DNA of 64,000 nucleotides. Origin: Synergistaceae bacterium. GTDB lineage: Bacteria; Synergistota; Synergistia; Synergistales; Synergistaceae. This document shows, in pieces, positions 55,001-62,734 of this stretch (within the stretch, counting starts at the first letter, position 1; the number at the start of each line of letters is the position of its first letter). Made by a program: the position numbers and the translations under genes. The stretch covers positions 124,001 to 188,000 of the forward strand of contig JAUNHV010000002.1 in the NCBI GenBank assembly GCA_030523725.1. Reading direction: 5' to 3'. Under the pieces are notes generated by a model. The model made no database searches. It saw only the letters and a list, made by a program, of their open reading frames with translations, and had not been told where the DNA came from.

Positions 55001-55070
55001 TATATTTTTAGATAGTTTTCCACTCTCACCAGCTGGCAAGGTATTTCGCAGAGCGTTAAAAAATATATAA
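52002..55070 (+). CDS. Tandem (two-module) acyl-CoA synthetase-like protein
   Basis: Two complete AMP-forming acyl-CoA synthetase modules in one chain of 1022 residues. Module 1 (about 1-505) has the adenylate loop STSGTSGLPK at 164-173, EGYGLTE near 305, GWFNTGD near 382, and the catalytic lysine of SPAGK at 494. Module 2 (about 520-1022) repeats each: STSGSSGLPK at 683-692, EGYGLTE, GWFNTGD and SPAGK at Lys1013. A linker rich in Gln, Glu, Thr and Ser joins them (about 507-522). Both look active and are similar along their length, with the same WW-G-WIT start, so this is an internal duplication. ATG 52002 follows AAGGAG. Confidence 0.88.
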   Translation: MTNLGKFYTENPNLRIEEAVKIVWKGEEDKRNLWWQGHWITHNELLPLIAFYKEKFAATGFSEGQRIAILLPNSPTFIAIMFATWELGGAICPLNARAGVAQLVDTIKKLDVAFIITTEENVAKAGELAQRIPIIPVPLFGKTEAEWHARIGTQESRDIAVIFSTSGTSGLPKAVPLTHSNIIANGVGQVLHFDDFFVNDNIFLFILPNFHTYGLNIGCIIPFLYCIPTVVVPNFVPVTNTIKALQESGANFLIVVPTILAFIVSALEKANIRLSGINFIIAGGDKLNTALDDKCAEYLGCRIVEGYGLTECSPTVAVAESLAKRKLGTIGRALANIEIEVRDREGNKLDLHDEGVLWLKGPSIVKSYFRDEENTRERFKDGWFNTGDVVRIDNEGYISVVDRATDIIIVGGFNVYPQEVEAVLSQHPAVAQAVCVGEKNSVTGEIVKAFIILKPNATVTAKELVKFSKEHLSHYKVPRKIGFVESFPLSPAGKILRRELRKIDIRKLEQSQENTPSTENRDMRTFYKNHLDMRIEEAVSLIWRERLGSKCLWWEGDWITAATFADLVTSYRDYLKDAGFKDGNRCIALLPNCPSMAAIALATWLLGGTICPQNARAGNIQLSNIIQSLDASCVFTIEENMSRADIISSGVPIVPVPLFGLPKAQITVRQGTPGSRDTAVIFSTSGSSGLPKFVPLTHKNIICDCCGPAERINGFINDQIIFLWILPNFHTFGLNVGLLLPLLYGYPTVAIQKFIPVEKTIAQLEASGANFYIIVPTMLSFLLATLEKKKKKLDNILYVISGGDKLDIEMEKKSKEYLGCEILEGYGLTECSPIVSVGGDGNKKRLGTVGQPFSFLELSIRDKDGNELELHEEGALWLRGESVTKSYFRDEESTRERFKDGWFNTGDIVRIDKDGFITIVDRATDIIIVGGFNVYPQEVEAVLMQHPDIASAVCIGEKNTITGEIVKAFVILKPGAKVTENDIIRFAKAQLSHYKTPRKVIFLDSFPLSPAGKVFRRALKNI

Positions 55071-55078
55071 TTTCATAC

Positions 55079-55116
55079 AAAAAGCGTGTATATGACGAAT
55101 CATATACACGCTTTTT
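55079..55116. terminator. Bidirectional terminator between the synthetase and glnN
   Basis: A 17-bp stem AAAAAGCGTGTATATGA / TCATATACACGCTTTTT with loop CGAA between convergent genes. Confidence 0.93.
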
Positions 55117-55122
55117 AAATTT

Positions 55123-57246
55123 TTATGCCAACGAGAGCAATTCCCTATAATTGGGGTACACAAGATTTTCCTTTGATATATAGACTTCAACTTCGTCAGC
55201 TATTTTTCGAATTTCTGCCATCAAGGGAACTGACTTTTTAAAAAGGAAATCAGCATGCTCATAGAGTGGTAAATTTGCAGCTTTCAATTTCAAATTATCA
55301 AGTTTTTGCGCAAGGCCCATAAGTGATAATCTTGAATTTGCAAGTATGGTTAATACTTTTAGATTATTGTCACATTTTTCCGTTGCAAATTTTTTCAACA
55401 ACTCATGTTCATTGGCATAGGCAGAAAGCTGTTTGCCTATGGATGGGATAATTCCCTCCCATAGCATTTCACGTAAAACAGCCATTTCAATTTCAATTGA
55501 TTTAACAAACATTTCGGTTCTTGTCTGTGCAAAGATATCAGCCTCAACTGCGTCACATACACCAATTTTGGTTAGCATGTTGACAATTTTCTCATCCTTA
55601 AAGCACTTAAGTCCTTGTGGTATTGAGGTTACATCAGCAAGTCCACGGCGAACAGCCTCAGCTTGCCATTCCTTTGAATAGGCGTCACCTTCAAACAAAA
55701 TGTTTTTGTATATTTCATGTGATTTCTTTATTGCCCGTGTAGCAGCCTTCATTGGATCAACAGATTTTTTCTTCAATTCTACACGGTACATGTCTATAAA
55801 CTCATCCAACCCTGCTGCCCAAATTGCAAACACAGCCATTGCTGGCACCGCCATAGATTGGCTTGCACCTGGAGCCCTAAATTCAAATTTATCACCAGTA
55901 AAGGCTAATGGACTTGTGCGATTTCTGTCACCGAGATCGGATAGAGTGTTCGCAGGTGAAATATTTAAGCTGGATTTTTCAACATTATCTAACATTGATG
56001 TCACAACACTTCCAAGGAATATGCTTGGAATAAATGGGGGCGCTTCATCTCCCCCCAAGCGATATAAATTGCCTGCCGTAGCAACACTGGCTAATAGTAA
56101 TTTATAATAACGAGAGGCACCAAGTAAAAATGCAGAAAGAAAAGATAGAAAAACTATATTTTTTCTATAGTTTGAGGAAGGCTTTAATAAATTCCTGCCC
56201 TCATTGTCTGTTAATGAAAAATTAACGTGTTTACCACTACCGTTTAAGCCATCAAAAGGTTTTTCACCAAAAAGCAAGCGAAGATTGTGAGGAGCAGCCA
56301 TTTTTCTCATTGTTTCCATGATAATCTGGTTTTGATCGCACGCGAGATTGGCAAGGCTATAGAGAGGAGCAAATTCAAACTGGCAACGTGCCGCCTCATT
56401 ATGTCGTGTTGCTACATCAACACCAAGACGTGACAGATCTCGCTGTACATCTTCCATATATGATAAAACTCGCATGGGGATTGAACCTAGATAATGTGAT
56501 TCCATTTTCTGGTCACATGGTGGGGGGCATCCTAGTAAGGTTCTTCCACAGTAACGAATATCGGGTCTTTGTTGTGCTTTTTCACGATCCAGTACAAAAA
56601 ACTCCTGCTCACCACCAAGCGTAGCATAGACTTTTTTTACGCCTCTATTACCAAAAAGCTTCAAAAGTCTTAGAGCCCTACTTTCAACTGCATCTGTAGA
56701 ACGAATTAAATAGCTTTTCAAATCTAGGGGGGTACCACTGTATGATTTAAATACAGAAGGGATGCACATCGTGCCACCCTTTTTAGACTTTATTATGAAA
56801 GCAGGACTACTTGGATCCCAATAGGAGTTACCACGGCTCTCAAAAGTACTTCTCGTCCCTCCGCTTGGAAATGAAGAAGCATCTGGTTCGGAATATGTAA
56901 GGTCCTTGCCTGAAAAAACGTTAATTGGATTCCCTGATGTGGAATTTAAAAATGCAGTATGTTTTTCAGCTGTAAGCTCCGTCATTGGGTGAAACCAGTG
57001 AGCAAAATGATCTGCTCCCTTTGAAATTGCCCACTCCTTCATTGCGAGTGCTATAATGTCTGCTTCTGCTGGAGATAAAGTTGATTTTCCTTCAATTACC
57101 TCTGAAAGATGTGCAAAAACGTCTTTTGGAAGGCATTGTTTCATTTCTGACCTACTGAATACTAGTGTTCCATAGATCTCTTTCATAGTTGCGTATGTTT
57201 TTTTCGAATTTAGGATATTTGGATTATTTCTCTCAAGCTCAGCCAT
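55123..57246 (-). CDS. glnN: Glutamine synthetase type III
   Basis: ATP-dependent assimilation of ammonia into glutamine. The 707 residues match the large GSIII subunit: HWFHPMTELTAEKHTAF near 83, SGGTRSTFESRG near 128, GEQEFFVLDRE near 215, ARHNEAARCQFEFAP (glutamate-binding) near 285, and KHVNFSL near 330. GSIII is common in anaerobes and Bacteroidetes. GSI is about 450 residues and lacks this layout. It is a single gene with its own promoter, convergent with the tandem synthetase. Confidence 0.95.
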   Translation of the reverse strand: MAELERNNPNILNSKKTYATMKEIYGTLVFSRSEMKQCLPKDVFAHLSEVIEGKSTLSPAEADIIALAMKEWAISKGADHFAHWFHPMTELTAEKHTAFLNSTSGNPINVFSGKDLTYSEPDASSFPSGGTRSTFESRGNSYWDPSSPAFIIKSKKGGTMCIPSVFKSYSGTPLDLKSYLIRSTDAVESRALRLLKLFGNRGVKKVYATLGGEQEFFVLDREKAQQRPDIRYCGRTLLGCPPPCDQKMESHYLGSIPMRVLSYMEDVQRDLSRLGVDVATRHNEAARCQFEFAPLYSLANLACDQNQIIMETMRKMAAPHNLRLLFGEKPFDGLNGSGKHVNFSLTDNEGRNLLKPSSNYRKNIVFLSFLSAFLLGASRYYKLLLASVATAGNLYRLGGDEAPPFIPSIFLGSVVTSMLDNVEKSSLNISPANTLSDLGDRNRTSPLAFTGDKFEFRAPGASQSMAVPAMAVFAIWAAGLDEFIDMYRVELKKKSVDPMKAATRAIKKSHEIYKNILFEGDAYSKEWQAEAVRRGLADVTSIPQGLKCFKDEKIVNMLTKIGVCDAVEADIFAQTRTEMFVKSIEIEMAVLREMLWEGIIPSIGKQLSAYANEHELLKKFATEKCDNNLKVLTILANSRLSLMGLAQKLDNLKLKAANLPLYEHADFLFKKSVPLMAEIRKIADEVEVYISKENLVYPNYRELLSLA

Positions 57247-57316
57247 TTTTGTTACCTCTTTGCAAAAAAAAATACATTTTATTTGCTAATAAAATGATTT
57301 ACCTTAGTTTACGTCC

Positions 57317-57345
57317 TTTATACACCAATTTAAGCAATAATTCAA
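57317..57345 (-). promoter_or_regulatory. Promoter for glnN
   Basis: Read leftward, TTGAAT (57345-57340) and TATAAA (57322-57317) are 17 bp apart. The 70 bases to the ATG are AT-rich, with no recognisable riboswitch. Confidence 0.7.
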
Positions 57346-57405
57346 GTGTATTTATTGCATAATTATCTTCCAATAAAAAATATAGAGACTGTAGATGCAG
57401 ATATG

Positions 57406-57414
57406 TGGTAAAAT
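57406..57414 (+). promoter_or_regulatory. Extended -10 promoter for the sirtuin
   Basis: TGG followed by TAAAAT at 57409-57414, about 26 bp before the ATG. The GGGAGGTGGAG ribosome-binding site lies just downstream. Confidence 0.5.
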
Positions 57415-57439
57415 ATTCTGATGACGGGAGGTGGAGATA

Positions 57440-58174
57440 ATGTTATCACATAAGGATGTAGATCAAGCAAAACAAATTGCGGAGTTTTTGGCTAAGGGAG
57501 ATTGTGTTATTTTTTCTGGTGCAGGGTTGTCAACTGAATCTGGTTTAGCAGATTTTCGTTCAAAGAATGGTCTGTGGAAAAAACATGATCCTAGTAGATA
57601 CTGTTCAGTAAATTGCCTAGAGTATAATTATGATGAATTTCTCGAGTTTTATAAAGCACGCCTCATGGTGCCAGAGAATGTAAAACCAAACATTGGACAT
57701 CAGTTAATAGCAAAATGGGAGGCAAAAAAGCTGGTAAATGGTGTAATAACGCAAAATATTGATGGACTACATCAAGCTGCAGGAAGTAAAATTATTGCTG
57801 AATTGCACGGAGGTCTTGAGCCAATTTTTTGTCATAGATGTGGAACAAATGATACTGTCCAAAATTTTATAAATGGCATACCGTGCAAAAAATGTGGTGG
57901 ACACCTCAGAACCTCAATTGTACTTTTTGGGGAATCGTTACCTCAGAAAGATTTTACTCTAGCAGGAAAGCTAACTGAACATGCAAGGACCATGATAGTA
58001 GTTGGTTCTTCCCTTACTGTTAGCCCTGCCAACATGTTTCCCCAAATGGTAAAAAACAAAGGTGCTACGTTGATTATTATTAATAGGGATGAAACTGCAC
58101 TGGATTATTTAGCCGACATAGTGATACACTCAAGTATAGGAGAAACACTTTCTGCTATTAACAACTTTTTATAG
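57440..58174 (+). CDS. NAD-dependent protein deacetylase (sirtuin)
   Basis: Removes acyl groups from lysine using NAD. The 244 residues show SGAGLSTESGLADFRS near 28, TQNIDGLHQAAG near 103, the catalytic His in ELHGGLEP near 123, four zinc cysteines (CHRC and CKKC) and VGSSLTVSPANMFP near 193. The GAGLST and ADFRS residues fit a Sir2-class bacterial sirtuin. ATG 57440 rather than GTG 57431 follows from the ribosome-binding site, which includes the upstream start. In view of the acyl-CoA synthetase genes nearby, a link to acyl-lysine control is possible but not shown. Confidence 0.93.
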   Translation: MLSHKDVDQAKQIAEFLAKGDCVIFSGAGLSTESGLADFRSKNGLWKKHDPSRYCSVNCLEYNYDEFLEFYKARLMVPENVKPNIGHQLIAKWEAKKLVNGVITQNIDGLHQAAGSKIIAELHGGLEPIFCHRCGTNDTVQNFINGIPCKKCGGHLRTSIVLFGESLPQKDFTLAGKLTEHARTMIVVGSSLTVSPANMFPQMVKNKGATLIIINRDETALDYLADIVIHSSIGETLSAINNFL

Positions 58175-58226
58175 AATAGCTTCTTGAAAAAATTATCATG
58201 AATGTAAGAATTTTCTTTTTCATTTT

Positions 58227-58775
58227 TTATCTTTTACTCCAAATACAACCACAATAATTTTGACGATACAGCCCAAGTTCTTTACTTCTTTTTATTGAAG
58301 CAAGAAAGCCATTGTTTTTTCTCCAAACAAAATCCAGCCATTTAACTCCATATTGTGATGCAATGCTATTGCCAATTTCGTTTATCAGCTTTACATTTTT
58401 ATGTGGACTTATTGTTAATGTTGTAGTGATATATTCAAAATTGTGTTCTTTGGCATATTTCGCCGTAGCTTCAAATTGTTCTCTAAAACAAATAGTACAG
58501 CGTGCTCCGCCTTCTGGCTCGTTTTCAAGACCATGTGTTGCGTTATGCCATGTTTCGGGGCTATAGGGTGGAAAGACCACAAAACCGGATATTGATTTTT
58601 GTAAAATTTTTACTGAATCAATGCGCCTTTCGTATTCCTCAAGTGGATGAATGTTTGAGCCATAGAAAAAACCTGTAACGTTATATTTTTCTAAAAGTGC
58701 TGGCCATGGAATTGTTGCGTCAGGGGCACAACAGATATGGAGTAATAGACTTGGTTTTGGTAGATTACTCACCAT
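58227..58775 (-). CDS. queH: Epoxyqueuosine reductase QueH
   Basis: Last step of queuosine synthesis for tRNA wobble position 34, the non-cobalamin alternative to QueG. The 182 residues begin LLHICCAPD, and the family's cysteines are all visible: CC at 15-16, CTIC near 93 and the terminal YCGC near 174. Metal and [4Fe-4S] binding by these cysteines is known for QueH. It overlaps the trmI stop by 11 bp, giving a two-gene tRNA-modification unit. Confidence 0.9.
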   Translation of the reverse strand: MVSNLPKPSLLLHICCAPDATIPWPALLEKYNVTGFFYGSNIHPLEEYERRIDSVKILQKSISGFVVFPPYSPETWHNATHGLENEPEGGARCTICFREQFEATAKYAKEHNFEYITTTLTISPHKNVKLINEIGNSIASQYGVKWLDFVWRKNNGFLASIKRSKELGLYRQNYCGCIWSKR

Positions 58776-59577
58776 CTTGTATCACTTCTTGTGGTGTTAT
58801 GCCATCTTTTAAAGGAACAGTTTTAGCTCCAAAAATTAAATAACCAGTGTGACCTATCATGATATCTTGTGGGCGTATACGATATGGATCGGTTTTTAAG
58901 TAGCGAAGCATAAGTTCAACGACCATAACATCTATAAAATTATATTTCTCCATAGCAAGAAGCGTTTGTGAAATTTGATTGGTGGTAGGGACAAGGATAC
59001 CTAGTCGGCACCCAGGCGCGAGAGCGTCATAAGCATGCCCAATGTAGTCATACGGATTTGGGACATCGAGAAAAACAGCATCAACATTGCGTTCGATAAA
59101 ACCATTTTCAATGTCTTGTACATGGAACGTAATGCGGTTGTTCACTCCCCATTTTGTTGCATTTTTTTGTGCAATTTTGGAAAATTCTTCGCGTCGATCA
59201 TATGTGTAAATTTGGCCAGTATCGCCAATAAAATGTGCAAAGGCTGTCAAAAGTGAGCCACTGCCTGTACCACACTCTACTATGCGTGCTCCAGGGAAGA
59301 AATTCAAATGCTGAATGATAAAACCAGCCTCTTTTGGAAAAACAATTTGAGTTTGTCTTTTTATACGCCGTGTGTAATCTGCAAGGGTGGGTTTCGTGAT
59401 GTAAAATATGTCACCCTTTGGTGTAATTACACCCTCCCCCCAGTCATGCGCCAAAATTTCGTCGTGATAAATTTGTCCAAAGTGTGTGCCAACTGTTGCC
59501 CCTTTCTTTACTGTAAGAAGAACAGTGTCGCCTTTTTTAGGGTTCCAAATTAAAACGTTATCACCCTCATTAATCAT
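58765..59577 (-). CDS. trmI: tRNA (adenine-58-N1)-methyltransferase
   Basis: Methylates A58 in the T-loop. The 270 residues have an N-terminal small beta-barrel, the WGEGVITPKGD segment near 47, HLNFFPGARIVECGTGSGSL (SAM-binding loop near 102-108), VFLDVPNPYDY near 168 and a C-terminal tail. It is a class I methyltransferase of the TrmI/Gcd14 family. It overlaps queH and precedes it in the transcript. Confidence 0.9.
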   Translation of the reverse strand: MINEGDNVLIWNPKKGDTVLLTVKKGATVGTHFGQIYHDEILAHDWGEGVITPKGDIFYITKPTLADYTRRIKRQTQIVFPKEAGFIIQHLNFFPGARIVECGTGSGSLLTAFAHFIGDTGQIYTYDRREEFSKIAQKNATKWGVNNRITFHVQDIENGFIERNVDAVFLDVPNPYDYIGHAYDALAPGCRLGILVPTTNQISQTLLAMEKYNFIDVMVVELMLRYLKTDPYRIRPQDIMIGHTGYLIFGAKTVPLKDGITPQEVIQDGE

Positions 59578-59594
59578 TTTTTTGCCTCACAAAA

Positions 59595-59637
59595 AACGGA
59601 TAACGGACATTACGTCCATTATCCGTTATAATTTTTT
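59595..59637 (-). terminator. Terminator after transketolase
   Basis: Stem AACGGATAA-GGAC with GTCC-TTATCCGTT (one internal mismatch), loop ATTAC. Leftward it ends in CCGTTTTTTG, so it stops the transketolase transcript just before trmI. Confidence 0.85.
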
Positions 59638-59643
59638 ACTATA

Positions 59644-61581
59644 TTATTTACCGAGTAAATCCTTTACTCCTGCCAAAATTCCAGCTTTGTCGAGTCCCAT
59701 TGCTGCAACCGCATCCTTTGCCGAGCCTGAATCGCCATATCTTGTTACACCGAGGCACTTAATTTTTGTTGCCTTGCCAGCAAGAGCAAAGAGTCTTGCC
59801 GCAATTGAACCAATACCGGTTGCAACGTGGTGGTCTTCAACCGTAAGAAGTGGTTTGTTACCAACAAGTGCTGTGAGGTTTTCTGCTTTCATTGCAAGTG
59901 GCGTTGCACAATGTAGAACTTGAACTGAAACACCCCGTGCCTTTAGTTCATCAGCTGCTGCGACTGCCTGTGAAAGTACATGACCCATTGCTAGAATTGT
60001 AGCGTCTGTTCCTTTGCGGATTTCGTCAATTTTGCCATTCTCAAATTTGTAGCTACCGCCAAAGAATGGTGTGCCATCTTCTGCAAGAATTGGAAGCATG
60101 ACAGAACGTCCCATTGCTACGCAAACGTTACCACTGTCCTTCAACATGGAACGAATAGCTCTATCTGTCTGGTTTGGATCTGCAGGAACATAAACTTTCC
60201 AGCCAAAGGTATTGTTAAAGAGCCCAACATAGTCTATGCACTGGTGTGTCATCCCATCTTCACCAACATCAAGACCAACGTGTGTCAAAACCGTTTTTGT
60301 AGTTGCACGATTTATGTCATTTAAGCGCTGCTGATTGAAGACTTCGTCTGCACCAAAGCAACCAAATTCTGCCCAAACTGCCACGACGCCAGCTGTGGAA
60401 GCGACACCAGCGAGGGTTGCTGTGTTGTGTTCTTGGATACCAATTTCAATAAAGTTGTCTGGGCAAGCTTTTTTGAAATCACTTGTTTTCACTGCACCTG
60501 CGAGGTCACAGTCAAAAACGAGAATTGGTGACTTATCTGCTTTTTTGTAATTCAATAAACCAACTTCTGCCAAAGCTTTACCAAAAGCTCCTCTATTATC
60601 TTTCTTATCTTCTGGTCCGTATGTGATCGGTGTTCCTGTGTCAATGTTCGGTACAAAACGTTCAACTTCTCTTCCTTTGGGTGCGGGTTTTGTTGCGCGA
60701 AGCTCCTTTGCCTGTGCAAAAATTGATGGGTCAAGTCCTAATTCTTTTAATGCAGCTTCTGTTTTGTCACCTGCTGATTTTCCGTGATAATCAGGAATGT
60801 TTTCCATGAAAGAAACACCCTTACCCATGATTGTATGTGCAATGATAACAGTTGGCGTATCGGCGAATCTCGCCTTTCTCATGGCTACATAGAGTTCTTT
60901 GAAATTGTGTCCATCTGCATGGATTACCTGCCAACCGTCTGCTGCCCAAAGAGCTTCAATATTCACTGGCATAACATCTCTTAAGTGACCAGAAATTTGG
61001 ATATCATTGTTATCTATGATTGCAGAGATATGTAATTTTTCTTTTACTGCAACACGGCGTGCTTCTGCGAGCTGTCCTTTTACTTGCTCACCGTCGCCCA
61101 AAACTACCCATGTGTGGAAAGGTGCATTTTTTGCCTTTGCCGCGAGTGCAAAACCAACGCCGGAAGAAAGTCCCTGTCCGAGGTTTCCAGTCCCCCAGTC
61201 ACAACCTGGTACGTCACGTTCAACGTGCCCCTGAAAAGCACTTCCAACGCGGCGAAAGTTTGCGCCCATTGTTAGAGGATCAATAAAACCATTTGGTGCA
61301 AGAGCTGCATAGAAGCCTGCACTCGTGTGTCCGTGGCTTACTACAATTCTATCTTGTTCGTCTGTCCCTTGATTTTGAGGAGTAGTATTGGCACAAGCAA
61401 GAAGAAGTGTATAAATATCTTCACTTGAAAGTGCTCCTGCAGGGTGTCCACTGTTTGCAACTGACGTTGCTACGATTGCCCAACCACGAGCTATGGCAGC
61501 TTCCTTTTTTAAAACTGCTTCTGTTGCATCTGAAAGGGTTTCTGCTTTGAAATTAAAAATTTCCGGTGCGTTCTTTAACAT
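59644..61581 (-). CDS. tkt: Transketolase
   Basis: Thiamine-dependent two-carbon transfer in the pentose phosphate pathway, partner of the transaldolase at 1427. The 645 residues contain SGHPAGALSSEDIYTLLL near 46, the thiamine-diphosphate motif GDGEQVKGQLAEA near 155, the pyrimidine-domain IGIQEHNTATLAGVA near 395, GMTHQCIDYVGL near 443 and a C-terminal regulatory domain. ATG 61581 has a GGAGG ribosome-binding site; the frame is open 16 codons further upstream. Length is normal for a single-chain enzyme. Confidence 0.96.
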   Translation of the reverse strand: MLKNAPEIFNFKAETLSDATEAVLKKEAAIARGWAIVATSVANSGHPAGALSSEDIYTLLLACANTTPQNQGTDEQDRIVVSHGHTSAGFYAALAPNGFIDPLTMGANFRRVGSAFQGHVERDVPGCDWGTGNLGQGLSSGVGFALAAKAKNAPFHTWVVLGDGEQVKGQLAEARRVAVKEKLHISAIIDNNDIQISGHLRDVMPVNIEALWAADGWQVIHADGHNFKELYVAMRKARFADTPTVIIAHTIMGKGVSFMENIPDYHGKSAGDKTEAALKELGLDPSIFAQAKELRATKPAPKGREVERFVPNIDTGTPITYGPEDKKDNRGAFGKALAEVGLLNYKKADKSPILVFDCDLAGAVKTSDFKKACPDNFIEIGIQEHNTATLAGVASTAGVVAVWAEFGCFGADEVFNQQRLNDINRATTKTVLTHVGLDVGEDGMTHQCIDYVGLFNNTFGWKVYVPADPNQTDRAIRSMLKDSGNVCVAMGRSVMLPILAEDGTPFFGGSYKFENGKIDEIRKGTDATILAMGHVLSQAVAAADELKARGVSVQVLHCATPLAMKAENLTALVGNKPLLTVEDHHVATGIGSIAARLFALAGKATKIKCLGVTRYGDSGSAKDAVAAMGLDKAGILAGVKDLLGK

Positions 61582-61631
61582 GGGAAAACCTCCATTTTTT
61601 ATTGTTTTATTCAAAAGGTGTAACTTCACAC

Positions 61632-61844
61632 CTATTTTGCAATTTGTTTTTCTGCTTCTAACTCTTTAAGATAACTTTTCCAAAGTGTTATAGCACAAAA
61701 GGCTGAAAGTAAACCACAAAATAGCCACAAAAAAACAAGCTTCCAATGTGGACTACGAATGGCTGTAACACCAAGAGCTCCGAGCGAGTAACCAAAGCAG
61801 ATAATAGTCATAAACGAAAGTATCATAACTAACAGTCTTTTCAT
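61632..61844 (-). CDS. Small two-helix membrane protein
   Basis: Unrecognised 70-residue protein with two hydrophobic segments (about 4-22 and 35-55) and a charged C-terminal tail (ELEAEKQIAK). It lies 50 bp ahead of transketolase on the same strand and may be co-transcribed. No usual ribosome-binding site precedes ATG 61844; the proposed promoter ends 7 bp before it, so a leaderless message is possible. An upstream start at 61880 is open but falls inside the -35 box. Could also be a spurious reading frame, but the amphipathic tail and membrane segments look real. Confidence 0.5.
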   Translation of the reverse strand: MKRLLVMILSFMTIICFGYSLGALGVTAIRSPHWKLVFLWLFCGLLSAFCAITLWKSYLKELEAEKQIAK

Positions 61845-61851
61845 GGAAGAT

Positions 61852-61880
61852 ATTTTACGCACAAGATTAAAATTTTGCAA
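61852..61880 (-). promoter_or_regulatory. Promoter upstream of the small membrane protein and tkt
   Basis: Read leftward, TTGCAA (61880-61875) and TAAAAT (61857-61852) with 17 bp between. Start of transcription would fall at or next to the ATG at 61844. Confidence 0.55.
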
Positions 61881-61919
61881 GGATTTTTTTATTTTTTCAT
61901 GCTTTTTTAATACAATCTG

Positions 61920-61928
61920 TGGTATTAT
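61920..61928 (+). promoter_or_regulatory. Extended -10 promoter for the aminotransferase-like gene
   Basis: TGG followed by TATTAT (61923-61928), 18 bp before the GTG at 61947. It diverges from the tkt promoter. Confidence 0.45.
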
Positions 61929-61946
61929 AAGCGGAAATAAGATCGG

Positions 61947-62732
61947 GTGAAAAATAACAGGCTTATGGTTAGTTTAGAAAAAGTATACGCAAATTATTTG
62001 TCTAGGAAATATGTAGTGGTATCAAGTTCTTCTTTGAATGATGCTCTTGCAAAATTTTGGACTTTAAATGTGCACTTCATATTTACTTGTGATAATTTTA
62101 TTGACTTGAGCAAGCTTGACAATATTGGCCAAAGTTTACAAGCTCTTTATTACAAACCAAAATATGGTTTTTTAGGCAAAATTGAGATAATAAAAGAATT
62201 TTGTCAAAGGCACAGCATTATTTTCATTGAAGATTTTACTGAAAATTTTTCTGCCAATAAAATTATTGATGGAAAAAGTTTGTATGCAGGAATGTTTGGC
62301 GATGTATCTGTGTGTATAATTGATAATGTTTTCTTTTATGCTACAGATAATGAAAAATTAGCAGAGTTTTTGGGCAATTTTGCAGTGCAACCAGAAGTTT
62401 CGAAGAAAAAGAAATTAATAGATTTTCTTTTCGAAGTCGAAGTTGAAAAACGAAAGCGCCGCATTGTGGTTGCTAATTATGTAATGCTAATTGCCTATAC
62501 TGGACTTTTTCGTTATTTGAAACCCATAGATGAAGTTGATGGTGAAGCCGCCAGTTATCCTGTGTTTGCTGTTACACCCGAAAACGCTTGCAATCTTTGG
62601 CACTACATGACAAAAAACGGTGCTAAAATTAACAAATGTAACGATTTCCTATTGTTACCTACGGATGTTGCGGAAGCTGAGCTTAAAAATATAATTGATT
62701 TAATTTCTAAATTTTACAAGGAGGTTTGTTAG
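61947..62732 (+). CDS. Degenerate DegT/DnrJ/EryC1-aminotransferase-like protein
   Basis: Weakly recognisable and probably not an active aminotransferase. The 261 residues include IIFIEDFTENFSA (the position of the family's 'xVIEDAAQxxGA'), GKSLYAGMFGDVSVCIID (like 'GxxxGxFGDxxxFSF'), then FFYATDNEKLAEFL (like 'xGGxxxTxDxxLAxxL'), and a C-terminal 'LLPTDVAEAELKNII' segment. The loop with the PLP-binding lysine is missing. The start is uncertain: GTG 61947 or ATG 61965, neither with a good ribosome-binding site. It overlaps the next gene's ribosome-binding region. Confidence 0.55.
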   Translation: MKNNRLMVSLEKVYANYLSRKYVVVSSSSLNDALAKFWTLNVHFIFTCDNFIDLSKLDNIGQSLQALYYKPKYGFLGKIEIIKEFCQRHSIIFIEDFTENFSANKIIDGKSLYAGMFGDVSVCIIDNVFFYATDNEKLAEFLGNFAVQPEVSKKKKLIDFLFEVEVEKRKRRIVVANYVMLIAYTGLFRYLKPIDEVDGEAASYPVFAVTPENACNLWHYMTKNGAKINKCNDFLLLPTDVAEAELKNIIDLISKFYKEVC

Positions 62733-62734
62733 TG

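Noticed and set aside
52002-55070. Collapsed or duplicated assembly of two identical synthetase genes
   Set aside because: The two halves differ throughout at amino-acid and base level, and the linker is unique, so this is an old duplication and not a copy error.
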